Shown here piece by piece: positions 11,430 through 22,156 of a DNA stretch of 64,000 nt. A program made the position numbers and the translations under genes. Below the pieces are notes generated by a model that made no database searches, was not told the origin of the DNA, and saw only the letters and a program-made list of their open reading frames with translations. Source of the DNA: Neoarius graeffei (Eukaryota > Chordata > Actinopteri > Siluriformes > Ariidae); the NCBI RefSeq assembly GCF_027579695.1, contig NC_083583.1, positions 4,074,042-4,138,041 of the forward strand. Reading direction: 5' to 3'. Every line of letters begins with the position of its first letter. The first letter of the stretch is position 1.

Positions 11430-12167
11430 GAGATTAGATTAGATTAGATTAGATTAGATTAGATTAGATTAGATTAGATTAGATTAGATTAGATAAAACT
11501 TTATTGATCCCTTTGGGCGGGTTCCCTCAGGGAAATTAAGATTCCAGCAGCATCATTACAGATAAACAGAGAAAAGAAATAGAGAAAAACTTCTAGATGA
11601 ATTAAAATAAATTAAGTATTTACATATACAAATATAAAAGGAATAAGATATGGGAAAGAGAGGAAGGGGGAGGGGGGAAGGAGGGGAAAAAAAGGGGGAG
11701 AAGGGGGGCAGCAGGAGAGATATTGCACTTTATATTGCACATTGTCCGGTATTGCTTATTGTTAGGCTAGGCTACTGCTCCTTCCAGTCCTCTGTCCTCC
11801 TGTTCCCCCTCCTCCCCCCCAGAGAGGAGTTGTACAGTCTGATGGCGTGAGGGACAAAGGAGTTTTTGAGTCTCTTCGTCCTGCACTTGGGAAGGAGCAT
11901 TCTGTCACTGAACAGGCTCCTCTGGTTGCTGATGACGGTGTGCAGAGGGTGACTGGCATCGTCCATGATGTTCAATAGTTTGTCCATAGACCTCTTCTCT
12001 GCCACCGTCACCAGAGAGTCCAGCTTCATGCCAACCACAGAGCCGGCCCACCTGATCAGTTGTGTCCTTCATGGATGTGCTGCCTGCCCAGCACACCACG
12101 GTGTAGAACTGGACACTGACGACCACAGACTGATAGAACATCCACAGGAGTTTCCTGCAGATGTTAA
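11430..12167 (-). mobile_element. 5'-truncated LINE with AGATT/TAATC 3' repeats, first part
   Basis: The 3' end on the minus strand is a run of about twelve TAATC units (11432-11493 as AGATT on plus). The minus-strand reading includes VVGMKLDSLVTVAEKRSMDK, ISNQRSLFSDRMLLPK and NSFVPHAIRLYNSSLGG. The same element is present on the plus strand at 59100-59980. It is split by a TTAA foldback element and continues at 12819-12866. Confidence 0.85.
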
Positions 12168-12814
12168 AGGAACAGTCCACCGTACTTCCATAATGAAATA
12201 TGCTCTTATCTGAATTGAGACGAGCTGCTCCGTACCTCTCCGAGCTTTGTGCGACCTCCCAGTCAGTCAGACGCAGTCAGACGCACTGTCACTCCTGTTA
12301 GCAATGTAGCTAGGCTCAGTATGGCCAATGGTATTTTTTGGGGCTGTAGTTAGATGCGACCAAACTCTTCCGCGTTTTTCCTGTTTACATAGGTTTATAT
12401 GACCAGTGACATGAAATAAGTTCATTTACACAAATTGAAACATAGTGATTTTCTATGCTATGGAAAGTGCGCACTATAATGACAGGCATACTAACACCTT
12501 CTGCGCACTTCGACAGCGCATTGATATCTGAGCTCCGTATCAATGCGCTGCCGAAGCGCGCAGAAGGTGTTAGTACGCCTGTCATTATAGTGCGCACTTT
12601 CCATAGCATAGAAAATCGCTACGTTTCAATTTGTGTAACTGAACTTGTTACCATTAGCCATACTGAGCCTAGCTACATTGCTAACAGGAGTGACAGCGCG
12701 TCTGACTGCGTCTGACTGACTGGGAGGTCGCGCAAAGCTCGGAGAGGTACGGAGCAGCTCGTCTCAATTCAGATAAGAGCATATTTCATTATGGAAGTAC
12801 GGTGGACTGTTCCT
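12168..12814. mobile_element. Foldback MITE with TTAA target duplication
   Basis: A 647-bp near-palindrome. The terminal arms run from AGGAACAGTCCACCGTACTT inward for about 170 bp, and the central arms (about 12440-12610) pair with a short loop near 12525. TTAA is duplicated at 12164-12167 and 12815-12818. The same 50-residue open reading appears on both strands, which reflects the palindrome. The left arm has about 75 extra bases near 12335-12415. TTAA targets are typical of piggyBac and Kolobok; no transposase is present. Confidence 0.85.
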
Positions 12815-12818
12815 TTAA

Positions 12819-12866
12819 AGGACCGCAGCCTCCTAAGGAAGTATAGCCTGCTCTGTCCCTTCCTGA
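12819..12866 (-). mobile_element. LINE with TAATC repeats, 5' end of truncated copy
   Basis: Matches plus-strand LINE sequence near 59235-59275 (CTTCCTTAGGAGGCTGC). It is the remainder of the copy at 11430-12167, separated by the foldback MITE. Confidence 0.75.
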
Positions 12867-13000
12867 GATGGTTGTATACTAAATAGAAAGATTGAAAAAT
12901 TATTAAAAATCAATTATGCAAATTAATATTTAATTAGTATGAATTATGCTAATTAGGTGAAACGTTAAATCGGTAAACTCTCTTCTTCAAAGCGATGAAA
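12867..13000 (-). repeat. Repeat R1, copy 2, second part
   Basis: Inverse of about 537-660, ending AACTCTCTTCTTCAAAG. The LINE separated the halves. Confidence 0.6.
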
Positions 13001-13185
13001 TAGTCTTCCATCTGGCCTTAAACAACACCTGAAGTATTTAAATCTCAACTAAAGACTTTCTTCTTTCGCAAAGCGTACGGATTATAACTCATAAAACTTT
13101 TAGTTAATTTTACAATTATTTTATTTTGTAAACGCCTTGAGACTTGGTGTCGTGTGTCTCTAAGAATGTTTTATTAATAAGAGGA
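13001..13185 (+). pseudogene. LINE (L2/Rex1-like) ORF2 C-terminal fragment, second part
   Basis: Continuation of 10510-11165, with residues like SSGLKQHLKYLNLN and SFAKRTDYN typical of the extreme C-terminus, then a short 3' tail (AAACGCCTTGAGACTTGGTG). Confidence 0.5.
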
Positions 13186-13385
13186 ATAAACTCACATAAA
13201 ACAAGACATCATGTTTCCTGCTTCATCACACCGACTCCATCATTGATTATTTTACTAAAACAACACCATACGCAGTGTTTTTTTTTTCCCTTAAACTATA
13301 ATGATGAGCTTTTGTGAAAAGTCTTTGGCACGTCTGCATTTCTTGTGATTCCTGATAACGAACCTTGTCCTGATTGTAATTTTTT

Positions 13386-13395
13386 TTAAATTATT

Positions 13396-13427
<32 letters not shown>

Positions 13428-13990
13428 TATCTTCATCATCATCATCTTCAGCATTGTCATCATCATCTTTATCTTCATCACCATCATATTTCTGATCATC
13501 ATCATCATCATCTTCGCCATCATCATCTTTATCATTGTCACCTGCACCATCATCATCATCATCCTCTTCATCATCATCATCATCATCATCTACTTCTTCT
13601 CCTTCTTCTTCTTCATTACTTTCATCATCATCATCGTCATCATCTTCAGCATTGTCATCATCATCTTTATCTTCATCACCATCATATTTCTGATCATCAT
13701 CATCATCATCTTCGCCATCATCATCTTTATCATTGTCACCTGCACCATCATCATCATCATCCTCTTCATCATCATCATCATCATCATCATCATCTACTTC
13801 TTCTTCTTCTTCTTCTTCTTCTTCATTACTTTCATCATCATCATCGTCATCATCATCATCATCTTTATCACCTTCATCATCTTCTTCTTCACCATCATCA
13901 TCACCTTCATCATCATCGCCATCATTATCATCATCTTCTTTTTCATCACCTTCATCAACATCATCATCGTCTTCATCTTCATCCTGAGTG
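13386..13990. repeat. Compound ATC/TTC microsatellite with a 198-bp internal tandem duplication
   Basis: About 600 bp of ATC and TTC triplets with scattered interruptions. The interrupted segment starting at CTTCAGCATTGTCATC (13446) recurs at 13644 with the same interruptions, giving a higher-order period of 198 bp. Poly-Met and poly-Ser open readings here are artefacts of the triplets. Confidence 0.95.
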
Positions 13991-15000
13991 TCTCCCTTTG
14001 ATGCTTCATCCCTCTGAAAGCTTTTTGTGAAATGTTTGAAGTGTCAGCTCATGTGATAATGATTTATAATTCTCTTGCAAAATTTTGCTGGTTTAAAAAA
14101 TAAATAAATAAAAGATATTTTTTTAAATATAAAAATAAATCGTGCCTGGAGGGGTCAGGCTGGGTTTCAAACGCAGATCACCCAGGAGCAACAAATGATT
14201 TAATAAGCCACCAGCTCCAGAACGGCGAGACGGAGGGGAGCAGAATGAGCCGATTCAAAGTGTGTCTAATTAACATCAGTTTATTAGTGTGTCAGTCTTT
14301 TCAGCTGCAATCCAAGAGCAAAAAAAAAGAAAAAATAGATGAAGCAGACGTTCTGTTCACGCTTAAGAATCAGGACTTACGCTAAATATGGACTGTACAG
14401 CTTACGGCTTTTTTCCCTTTATTTGTATCTTTTCCTGGAAAAAGTCTGGTCATCTTATAAAACATTTACACCAGGGTTAAAAACACAATTAAAGAAAAAA
14501 ACCATGGTGGAGACTGAACTAATAATAAACAGAGATAAAAACGTGCAATCATTGCTATGGTGACATTTTCCAACATCTTCAGGATGGGAGTTCACGCTTC
14601 TGCGTGGTTTCTTAGCAACATGACATGAGGGACATTGTCCTGGTGCGATGAAGTGGAGTTACTGTTGATTATTTTCCTTAAACAGCACGTTCTGGAGTGT
14701 TTTATTCCTTTTACACTACACCAATTTGCCAAGGATTAAAATGTTTTCATTTATTAAAGAATTACATGTATGCACACATTTTATCCATTTAAGTTACTCA
14801 GAAACTGAAGATGTCGGAAAATATAAAGTTGCCGTACTTCTGACTGTTACAAAGCACTGACACTGGAGACTCCTTCCATGATTGTTATATTAAGAAGCTG
14901 CGAAATCACCATATCAACGATTACAGATATTTTTTTAAACCTGAGCGTCTGGTGGGCACGCCCCTATGTTTAAACTGTTGCTATAGAAACAATAAATAAC
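13991..15000. other. Intergenic with diffuse repeat R2-like segment
   Basis: No gene. About 14640-14990 contains GACACTGGAGACTCCTTCC, the inverse of the R2 core, with AT-rich flanks similar to those near 29.5 and 47.6 kb. Confidence 0.4.
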
Positions 15001-15002
15001 AT

Positions 15003-15435
15003 TATTCTGTCCACATTCTCTGGATATGATCAATTGCGTGCTCTGATTGGCTCCTCTACTACTAGGCTATCAGTTCATATATCATGAGTAGAGAAAATGG
15101 TGGAGCGCGTTGCTGAACCAACCGAGGACGAAATAAAAACTCTACTCGAAAACAAAACCCCCAAAAATACAAAAAAAGCAACAAAATATGGAATTAAAGT
15201 CTTTGATAGTAAGAAAGTACTTCTTTTTTTTTATTTTTCAAGAATTATTATGATTGCGTTTTTCACAAATTGCTCCTGTCATTTTGCTGGTTTGTTTACA
15301 TTCTAAACGAAAATTATTTTGTCGGATGTTTTGTATAAAGTTTTTTATTTATCAACTTTGCAGAAAATAAAAAGTCTGTGCTACGCGCCTCATCGGCTAT
15401 CGGCTCATGTACGACTTGATGTCGTGGAATAACTG
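15003..15435 (+). mobile_element. Foldback element family F1, copy 2
   Basis: Left end ATTCTGTCCACATTCTCTGG at about 15003. The exon-like segment starts with ATG at 15097 (MVERVAEPTEDEIKTLLENK, then NTKKATKYGIKVFD) and runs into AGTAAG near 15210. The right end retains half of the hairpin block, ending GTGGAATAACTG at 15434. It is the least interrupted copy, but the inverted counterpart of the left end is missing. Confidence 0.7.
15097..15209 (+). pseudogene. F1 first-exon-like coding segment, copy 2
   Basis: About 37 codons, open, with the family core NTKKATKYGIKVFD. The splice-donor position reads GATAGTAAGAAAG, so the donor GTAAGA is kept while the preceding codon differs from copy 1 (GATGGTAAG). 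Function is inferred to be the N-terminus of a lost recombinase-like protein. Confidence 0.5.
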
Positions 15436-16439
15436 AACATGTCGAGTAAAATGTGACGCATCAGCTGCTGCTTGTTTGTGGTTTGAACGAGTGTGCAGTT
15501 TTTTGCCCACACTATTTGTGATTGGTGATTAAGTATTTATTCCATTTTTTACTTGTAATGTTTTGTTTGTTTGTTGCTCTATTTTTTGTGGCTGTGGGTT
15601 TTATTTATCGTTTGTCTGTAAAAGCGTCCTTGGGTTGGTGAAAGTCGCTGTATAAATTACATGCTGCTGTTGTTCTTCTCCCACTGCGCAAAGATACGTT
15701 GAAACGACGTCTTTTTTAGGTCATTTTTGGACGTCGAATGACGGTCCTCTGAAGGTGCAGACTGTAACGCCAGATGACGTCTTTTTCCTGACGTCTATCG
15801 AACGTCCGGTATGGACGTGCAGAGGACGCCCATATCACGGCTAATTGTAGTTGAAAAGTGGACGTCTTTTCTACGTCCGTCCGAGGACGTCTTTTCTACG
15901 TTTAAACTCGATGCATTGTTTACCGTTTCTTCCTCTGTGCATAGTCACATTTCAGAAGGTGGCATAGCCTGTTCCAGTTAATTTTCATATAACTTAATTG
16001 TCTAAATTAAGTAAATAATTATATTAAGTAAATAACTAAATTTTAAGGTGTAAAGCATTCCAGCTCTGCTGAGCCAAATGAAACTACAGGAAAATAGCAG
16101 GCTAGCCTACAGCTAGCAGGTTCTCCAACTTAACCTACATTACATCAGCTCTTTGGCGTTTATGGAAAGATACATTATCCTACAAATAAATGCACTTACA
16201 TTTGCACAGAGTGTATGTGAAAGGTTAAGACACAAAACCAACTGCAAAATATTTTTTTTTAATATAACTTTAAATCAAATGAAGTCAAAACAACATAGTA
16301 AGGGATTTGGACTGAATGTTAATCATATAAAATATATATACACACACAGCATGATCTACTGTATAAAGTGATAACTGAACAGTTCAGAAACCCTCCATGT
16401 CCATTTATAGACAATAAAATTACAATTCAATCCTCACTC

Positions 16440-16790
16440 ATGTCTCTTTTTTATTCCGTTTTAATACTGGCAAAACAGGCCAACTCGTGGGGAAAAAAAA
16501 AAAGACGCGGTGGATTAAGTGAAAAGGTCCTCAGTCCTCTCAGCATTGTGTCCTCCACCTCCTCGTCTTTGAGGTGCATGTTTAAGGTGTTCAGATCAGC
16601 AGAAAAAACAATTAGAACCGTGCGGCCATTTGCTTCTTCATCTCCGGCACAGAAGAAAAGTTCCTCTGAATCGCGAGAAACGTTAGCGGTGTTGTTGGCC
16701 AATCAGAGTGGCGTTTACTATTGGGCTGCATCGACGCGGTTGGCCAATCAGAGAGGCGTTGACTGGTTGAACTCAAGTTGAACTCAAATA
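16440..16790. other. Internal region of the CACTA-like element, unrecognised open frames
   Basis: Overlapping open frames on both strands (for example 16451-16702 minus) have no recognisable domain. The direct repeat TTGGCCAATCAGAG occurs at about 16697 and 16739. Confidence 0.35.
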
Positions 16791-16849
16791 GACAACAAAT
16801 TAAACAGATAAAATATAATGTTAAAATTATATTTAAAATAAATAAAATA

Positions 16850-17845
16850 GGCGGCACGGTGGTTTAGTGGTTAGTGCTGTCGCCTCACAGCAAGAAGGTC
16901 CTGGGTTTGAGCCCCGTGGCCGGCGAGGGTCTTTCTGTGTGGAGTTTGCATGTTCTCCCCGTGTCCGCGTGGGTTTCCTCCGGGTGCTCCGGTTTCCCCC
17001 ACAGTCCAAAGACATGCAGGTTAGGTTAACTGGTGACTCTAAATTGAGCGTACACTGTAAAAAATGTCTGTAGAATTAACAGTGAATTTATGTAAAATCA
17101 TGACATAAAAAAAACTGTAAATACAAAAACAATGAAGCAGTGTGTAATTTACATCAATATACTGTAAAACTCCTAACCAAATACCACTGTTAATTTAACA
17201 GTAAGAATATGTTGAATTGATCATATTTTTTTGTAGAATTTACAAATTGTTGTAGTTTAAACACAGACAAACTGTAATACTAAAACAGAATGTGATAGTT
17301 AAAATTACATCATTGCCCTGTTAAAAAAATAACAAAAAATGTCAGTAGAGGCTCTCCGGCACATTTCGTAAAACTCTAAATCAAATCAAATATCTGTCTA
17401 GTAGATCATTGCTTGTAACCATCATTGTGGAGCCACAAAAACCAATAATCGAGAACACTCGCAATTCATTCCTAGATGAACAGTTATGTATTGATTATTG
17501 TACATTGAATACCTGTAAAATGTACATTTAGTTATCATTAATTGTACATGGAATCCCAGTGAAATGTACAAGTTATTCTGTAATGTTGTTTACATTTCAC
17601 TGTATTTTTAACAGGATTATTCTGGCAACCACAGCTGCCAGTATTTTTCCGTAAAAACAATGGATTTTTTTTTACAGTGTAGGTGTGAATGTGAGTGTGA
17701 ATGGTTGTCTGTGTCTATGTGTCAGCCCTGTGATGACCTGGCGACTTGTCCAGGGTGTACCCCGCCTTTCACCCGTAGTCAGCTGGGATAGGATCCAGCT
17801 CGCCTAGAACAGGATAAAGCGGCTACAGATAATGAGATGAGATAA
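16850..17845 (+). mobile_element. tRNA-derived SINE, copy 2 (interrupted)
   Basis: Starts GGCGGCACGGTGG at 16850 and ends with the GATGA tail near 17845. The AT-rich flanks AATAAATAAAATA and AATGAAATAAAATA look like a diverged target duplication. It is split at 17052 by a 627-bp MITE; the SINE body resumes at 17682 (GGTGTGAATGTGAG). Confidence 0.85.
17053..17679. mobile_element. TA-flanked MITE (Tc/mariner-type) inside the SINE
   Basis: Ends CACTGTAAAAAATG and TTTTTTTTACAGTG form inverted repeats, with TA at 17051-17052 and 17680-17681. Removing it restores a continuous SINE, which proves the insertion. Internally it is AT-rich with several TGTAAA/ACTGTAAA motifs and no coding capacity. Confidence 0.85.
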
Positions 17846-18192
17846 ATGAAATAAAATATTAAAATTCACGGACAATATTAATAACAATGTTGATATTTGT
17901 AATATTATTTATTTATATTTATAGTTTGTAATAAAATTTATTTAAATTAAAAATAGGTTATATACGTAATTTTCCTGCACCTGTTTTAGACGTCTTGATG
18001 ACGTCCAAAAAAGTCACCTTGTCTGACGTTAAAATTTTCAACTACATATTGACGTCCAAATAGGGTCATAGTTAGATGTCTAAATAGCAGACCTAGTTTG
18101 CACGTCATTTAGAAGTCCAGAATTGGTCTTGGACCGACGGACGCAATAAAGACATGATCTGCACGTCCATACGACGTCTAATGTTTAGTGGG

Positions 18193-20340
18193 CTTCTTCT
18201 TCTTCTTCTTCTTCAGTACATTCCTCATTTTACTTCGGTTTGAAAGAGCAGATCGTCGCAGTGGATCCACCAACACTGACGTGTTACACGGAGTAAACAA
18301 AAGGTCACGAGATCTGTGTCGTCGTTTAAGCGTATTCAGGGTCGGCGGTCCCCAAAGCAAACACTCTGTTTAATGCAAGCGATTATCAAAGACAAATAAG
18401 ATCAAGTAGGCCTTGTATAATGAATATATTATGGCACCGAAGGACTAAAAAGGCAGGGAGGAAAAAAAGGAATAAATGATTGCTTAGTGGATGAAATGAA
18501 TCTTAATGCATCAAGCAGATGCTAAGTACTGCAATATTAACCGTCTCAGCTGCGTCTCAGGTCAGCCGCTCCGCTCCACCCCGCTCCGCTCCGCTCCTGT
18601 CCTTAAAGCGACCACTAAAATCATTTAATACAGCGTTTGTTTCTGCTTCAACATGCGCAACACACCGAGCCGTTTATCTTCATCATCTGCAAAGCGCCAC
18701 ACATCTGACACCCGCACAATCAGCACCGAAGCAACGATTCAAAAAGCCCAACAACGGCGCACGGCAAAACCCAACAAATCCCACTTTTCTCCTTTCAAAC
18801 CCGCACACGATTTTCAAAACAACCAATTTCCTGAAAGGAACGGATCTCTGAGATACAACAACTGATCATTCATCATCATCCTCCATTGGAGAGTGTATTG
18901 GCGTCGTGAAAAATGCATGAATTACTAATTAATGAGGCATTCGGAGCAGATTTCCATATTCATAAAGGTGTGGCTGAGTAATTGACATACGCACGAGAGA
19001 GCCGAGTGATGGCGTAGAGATAATAACGCCTCAGTACGGGCCTTTATTTATTATTTTTATTTTTTTTAAAAACATATTTATTTTTTTTTATTGCGTGAGG
19101 GAGTCAAGAATCCTTTTTAAATTTGCATTAGGCATTCATTCTTGCTCTAAAAGAAACGCAGTCAAATGCTCGCAGAGATAAATACACTCAGGAAATGCAA
19201 TGATGTGAAACAGTATGTAAAATTACATTTCATGAAATATGAGCCGGCGCGTGATTCTTTTAAAAAAAAAAAAGTTCATTTAGCAAACTGATATGTGCAA
19301 CAACCGCGCTCGGGAAAAAAAAAATGTACAACACGTTCGACGGAACGTACAAATGCGGCTTTGGTGATGGATGAGAAAAGGAGATCTAAGTAAATATACA
19401 TCACACACACACACCTACATACGCACACACACACACGCACGGCCTACGCAGGGGGCTTCCCTACCACCACTGTGAAGCTTTAAAAATGCATTGGGCCACA
19501 TTTACACTTCAACTACACACTCTCTTTACACTATTCTCAATCCTGTGGCTATTTTCCAAGGTGATCATCCGGACCTCCGTCTCTCCGAGTCCTCATTGTT
19601 GATGGAATCTGATTAACAGCATCCTGTTGGGCCATGAGCTCAGCTTTTTGGAGACATGGGGCAGGTCCAGCAAGCTTTGGAAGAAAGAAAGAAAAAAAAG
19701 AGTCCTTGCCATTGTTCACAGCTTTCCAACAAAAGCCATGTGGAAACTGACCCAAATATGGCGCATTAGCGAAGCACAAATGACATTCAGATGGTTCCTA
19801 GGCTTTCTTCACAGCTATGCGGCGGCAAATGACAAGTCCGACAAAAACATGTCGAGTTTTTCACCCACGCTCATTGTGTTCCCACATTAACTCCTAGCTG
19901 GGTTCTTTGAGATGGTCCAGAGTTGTGTCTGGACTCGGTGGGCCTGCGATGGCTCTGTCAGCAGGCTTGGCCCTGCTCTGTGCTGTTCTTTTCACGCTCC
20001 CTCCCCGCTACACCCGTCTTCCCTCCCTCCCTCCCTCGCCGACTTGGCTTCTACTCCGCCACTAAAGCGAGCGATTGATGGGGTGACGGAGAAGTTAAAC
20101 AATTTACAGATGGCCTCCTGAGCCAAACTTCTCGGTGCAGTCAGCTTCATGCTGAGGAGAAGCTTTGGAGAACGGTGGAGATGGGCATTGTTTGGAAATC
20201 ATCAAAGCAAATGAGCTCTGGGGGGTTAGAGGAGATCACCAAAATACCAAAAAAAGGTGATTGGTGATTGAATGAAGTTTGATATGTTCCATTTAATGTT
20301 CTATAGAAATATATATGTGATTAAATATTACATATTTAAA
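18193..20340. promoter_or_regulatory. Low-repeat island, candidate conserved non-coding region
   Basis: Largely free of recognisable transposons. 18895-19010 contains clustered homeodomain, POU and AT-rich motifs (AATGCATGAATTACTAATTA, TCCATATTCATAAAG). 19540-20230 is mixed-composition DNA with ACAAT/CATTGTT SOX-type motifs near 20095 and 20187. The open frames have no domains. An enhancer role for sox6 is an inference from composition and position only. Confidence 0.35.
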
Positions 20341-20458
20341 TAATATTGGCTGGTGCCAAGTGGTATATCAGATATATTCCATTCAGCTAGCATGATAGTT
20401 AATGAGTCAAAGACGAGTAGCTGAATGGAGTATATCTGATAGACCAGGAAAAAAAAGC

Positions 20459-20491
<33 letters not shown>

Positions 20492-20817
20492 CAAGGCTGG
20501 ATTAACTATATGGGCCTGCGGCACAGTGCCCAGGGGCACTAACCACTCACAGCCAGTGGGGGAGCACCACATGACAGAAACTTTAAAAATATTTTTCGTG
20601 AATGTTTGTACACTTAAAATGGTTATACACTTGACATTGTTAAATAGTCATATATAATTCATTATGAACACTAATTTCATAAGAACCACAATAATCATAA
20701 TTCTGAGCAAGAGTGGCCTATGTGACCATTAACCCCCCTTTCCTCAACCTGTCAGTTGAGCCAGTCCACCTACGGTGAAATGCATCAATTTTTTAAAAAC
20801 CGCGGTAGAAATGAAAA

Positions 20818-21135
20818 ATGGACAGACATCAATTGAGTGGTTGTGCGAAGAGAAAATTAAAAAAAGAGAGAGACTCCAGGCGTGTAGCTGCAATTAAAAA
20901 TGTTCCAGTGTTAGATCGTTTTTTTATAAAAACATCGACAACTGCTGTCACTACCAGCGCTAAAGCCGGGGAGGAGGATATGTGCGAAGCCACTTTAAGC
21001 CAGGTAGAGATCAGTTCACACCATGGTGACGAGAAAGAAGACGAGGGTGTTATGGATGTCAACCCAGCGCAGCCGACACCAGTAGAACACTTCTTTATTT
21101 CAACTGATCCTGCGCTATGGGGAGAACATGTCTAG
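20818..21135 (+). CDS. hAT-like (TTF/ZMYM1-type) N-terminal coding segment
   Basis: A 105-codon open frame reading MDRHQLSGCAKRKLKKERDS, then VPVLDRFFIKTS and an acidic Ser/Thr-rich linker. The pattern S-G-x-x-K-R-K-x-K-K followed by a L-x-x-F-F motif matches the N-terminal nuclear-localisation and linker region of TTF-type hAT transposases from memory. The BED/TTF finger, DDE domain and dimerisation region are absent, so it encodes at most a basic N-terminal peptide. It lies between inverted ends with an 8-bp duplication, which supports a hAT origin. It is intact but has no evidence of expression. Confidence 0.55.
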   Translation: MDRHQLSGCAKRKLKKERDSRRVAAIKNVPVLDRFFIKTSTTAVTTSAKAGEEDMCEATLSQVEISSHHGDEKEDEGVMDVNPAQPTPVEHFFISTDPALWGEHV

Positions 21136-21149
21136 GTTCATACAGAACA

Positions 21150-21480
21150 GATACTCTTTGAATCGATACACATGTACATTGTACATCTGAATATGCCGTA
21201 CTGGATGTTATTTGAATTTATATTTCGAATTGAGACATTTGAATATGTTGCCTAGATCGATGCTATTTTAATTGATACACATTTTGAATTGACACATTTG
21301 AATATGCTGTATTGTATATAGATGGATGCTGTTTAAATTGCTGATGCTGTTTGAATTGATACACATTTTGAATTGAGACATTTGAATATGGATAGAATAG
21401 AGTATGGATGCTTTGAAGGTTTTTATTGAGACATCCAAATATATGCTGCTCATTTTTGAATAAGACATTTCAATATGCCT
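21150..21480. repeat. Degenerate tandem repeat within the hAT element
   Basis: Repeated blocks like TTTTGAATTGAGACATTTGA, GATGCTGTTTGAATTGATAC and TTTGAATATG recur at irregular spacing of about 60-90 bp. Confidence 0.65.
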
Positions 21481-21771
21481 ACATGCATATCGTTGGTTGT
21501 TTTCAGTGAATTTGATGGGCTGATGTGGCCTACTTAATACATTTTCAATGAGGAAGAATGACCTTGTTTATGTGTACTATTGTTTATGTATATGCTACTA
21601 TTTTTGACAGCAAAGGGCAAGGTTTGCGAGTGTGTGCAGGAGGTTACTGAACGCGTGCGCGCAGGGTGGTGGCGGTGGTTGGGGGGGCACTTGGGGTATA
21701 GTGCCCGGGGCACCGCATTGGCTTAATACGGCACTGATTATTATTATTATTATTATTATACATACACATTC

Positions 21772-21852
21772 CTTGCGGGTGTTCAACATGTCTTTCTCTT
21801 TCAAAATTCTCTCAAAATCTTCTGTATTTAAGGAAGCAAACCTGGCGGCCAT
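21772..21852 (-). pseudogene. F2 first-exon-like coding segment, copy A
   Basis: From ATG at 21852 it reads MAARFASLNTEDFERILKEK, then an NTRKE core before running into ATA repeats. It resembles the F1 exon (position-by-position: M-x-x-R, then an acidic stretch, L-x-x-K, N-T-K/R-K), suggesting a common ancestor. The exon's 3' part and donor are lost. The ATG lies in CATGGCCGCCAGG, a strong start context. Confidence 0.5.
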
Positions 21853-22156
21853 GTTTGTTTACAGATTGTCACAGTCGATCACTCGCTAGCGTGGAAGTTT
21901 GATGTCTCCGACGTGTGATGTCATGTTGTCTTGACAACCATGCAATAACCTAAACCATATTCAATGCTCATTGTCCATTGGGTAGCGTGATGTAATATAC
22001 GTAGGATAAGCGATATGCTAACGACATTGCATGTTATCAAAGCAAATGACTGAAACCTGCTAGAAGGGAATAGAACACGTTTTTATTCCATCGAAAAAGT
22101 GTCCTGTATATATAATAATATGTATATTACATATATGTGTACAAACAGTATGTCTT

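Larger units (their letters stand above)
15680..18192. mobile_element. CACTA/EnSpm-like element with ACGTC subterminal repeats
   Basis: The ends are CCCACTGCG at 15680 and TTTAGTGGG at 18192, i.e. CACTG...TAGTG termini. Both subterminal regions are dense in GACGTC/ACGTC hexamers (about nine between 15695 and 15905 and about seven between 17985 and 18180). A CT dinucleotide flanks both sides, but the target duplication is unclear because the right flank is a TTC repeat. The centre carries a SINE and its nested MITE. No transposase domain is recognised. Confidence 0.65.
20492..21736 (+). mobile_element. Non-autonomous hAT element inside F2 copy A
   Basis: The ends CAAGGCTGGATTAA and (inward from right) CAGTGCCGTATTAAGCC are imperfect inverted repeats. 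Flanking ATTATTAT on both sides gives an 8-bp duplication in an ATT microsatellite. It contains a hAT-like N-terminal coding segment (20818-21135) and a degenerate tandem repeat. Confidence 0.8.
20345..22120 (-). mobile_element. Foldback element family F2, copy A
   Basis: The hairpin end at 20345-20455 has AATATTGGCTGG, ATATCAGATATATTCCATTC, and the inverse GAATGGAGTATATCTGAT. The body resumes after a hAT insertion at 21737. It includes an ATG exon on the minus strand (21852 downward), then an upstream region to TTTTTATTCCATCGAAAAAG and CCTGTATATA near 22117. It aligns, inverted, with the pieces of copy B at 36.86-40.02 kb. Confidence 0.75.

Noticed and set aside
11434..11493. CRISPR-like or telomere-like array (AGATT units)
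   Set aside because: It is the 3' tail repeat of a LINE; units are 5 bp with no spacers.
13386..14009. Poly-Met, poly-Ser open frames
   Set aside because: They arise from ATC/TTC triplet repeats on both strands.
16451..16702. Open frame inside the CACTA-like element as transposase
   Set aside because: No DDE, TNP2-type or zinc-finger motif is visible, so left as unrecognised.
20438..21752. ATT repeat as two separate microsatellites
   Set aside because: They are the two halves of one microsatellite separated by a hAT insertion with an 8-bp duplication.
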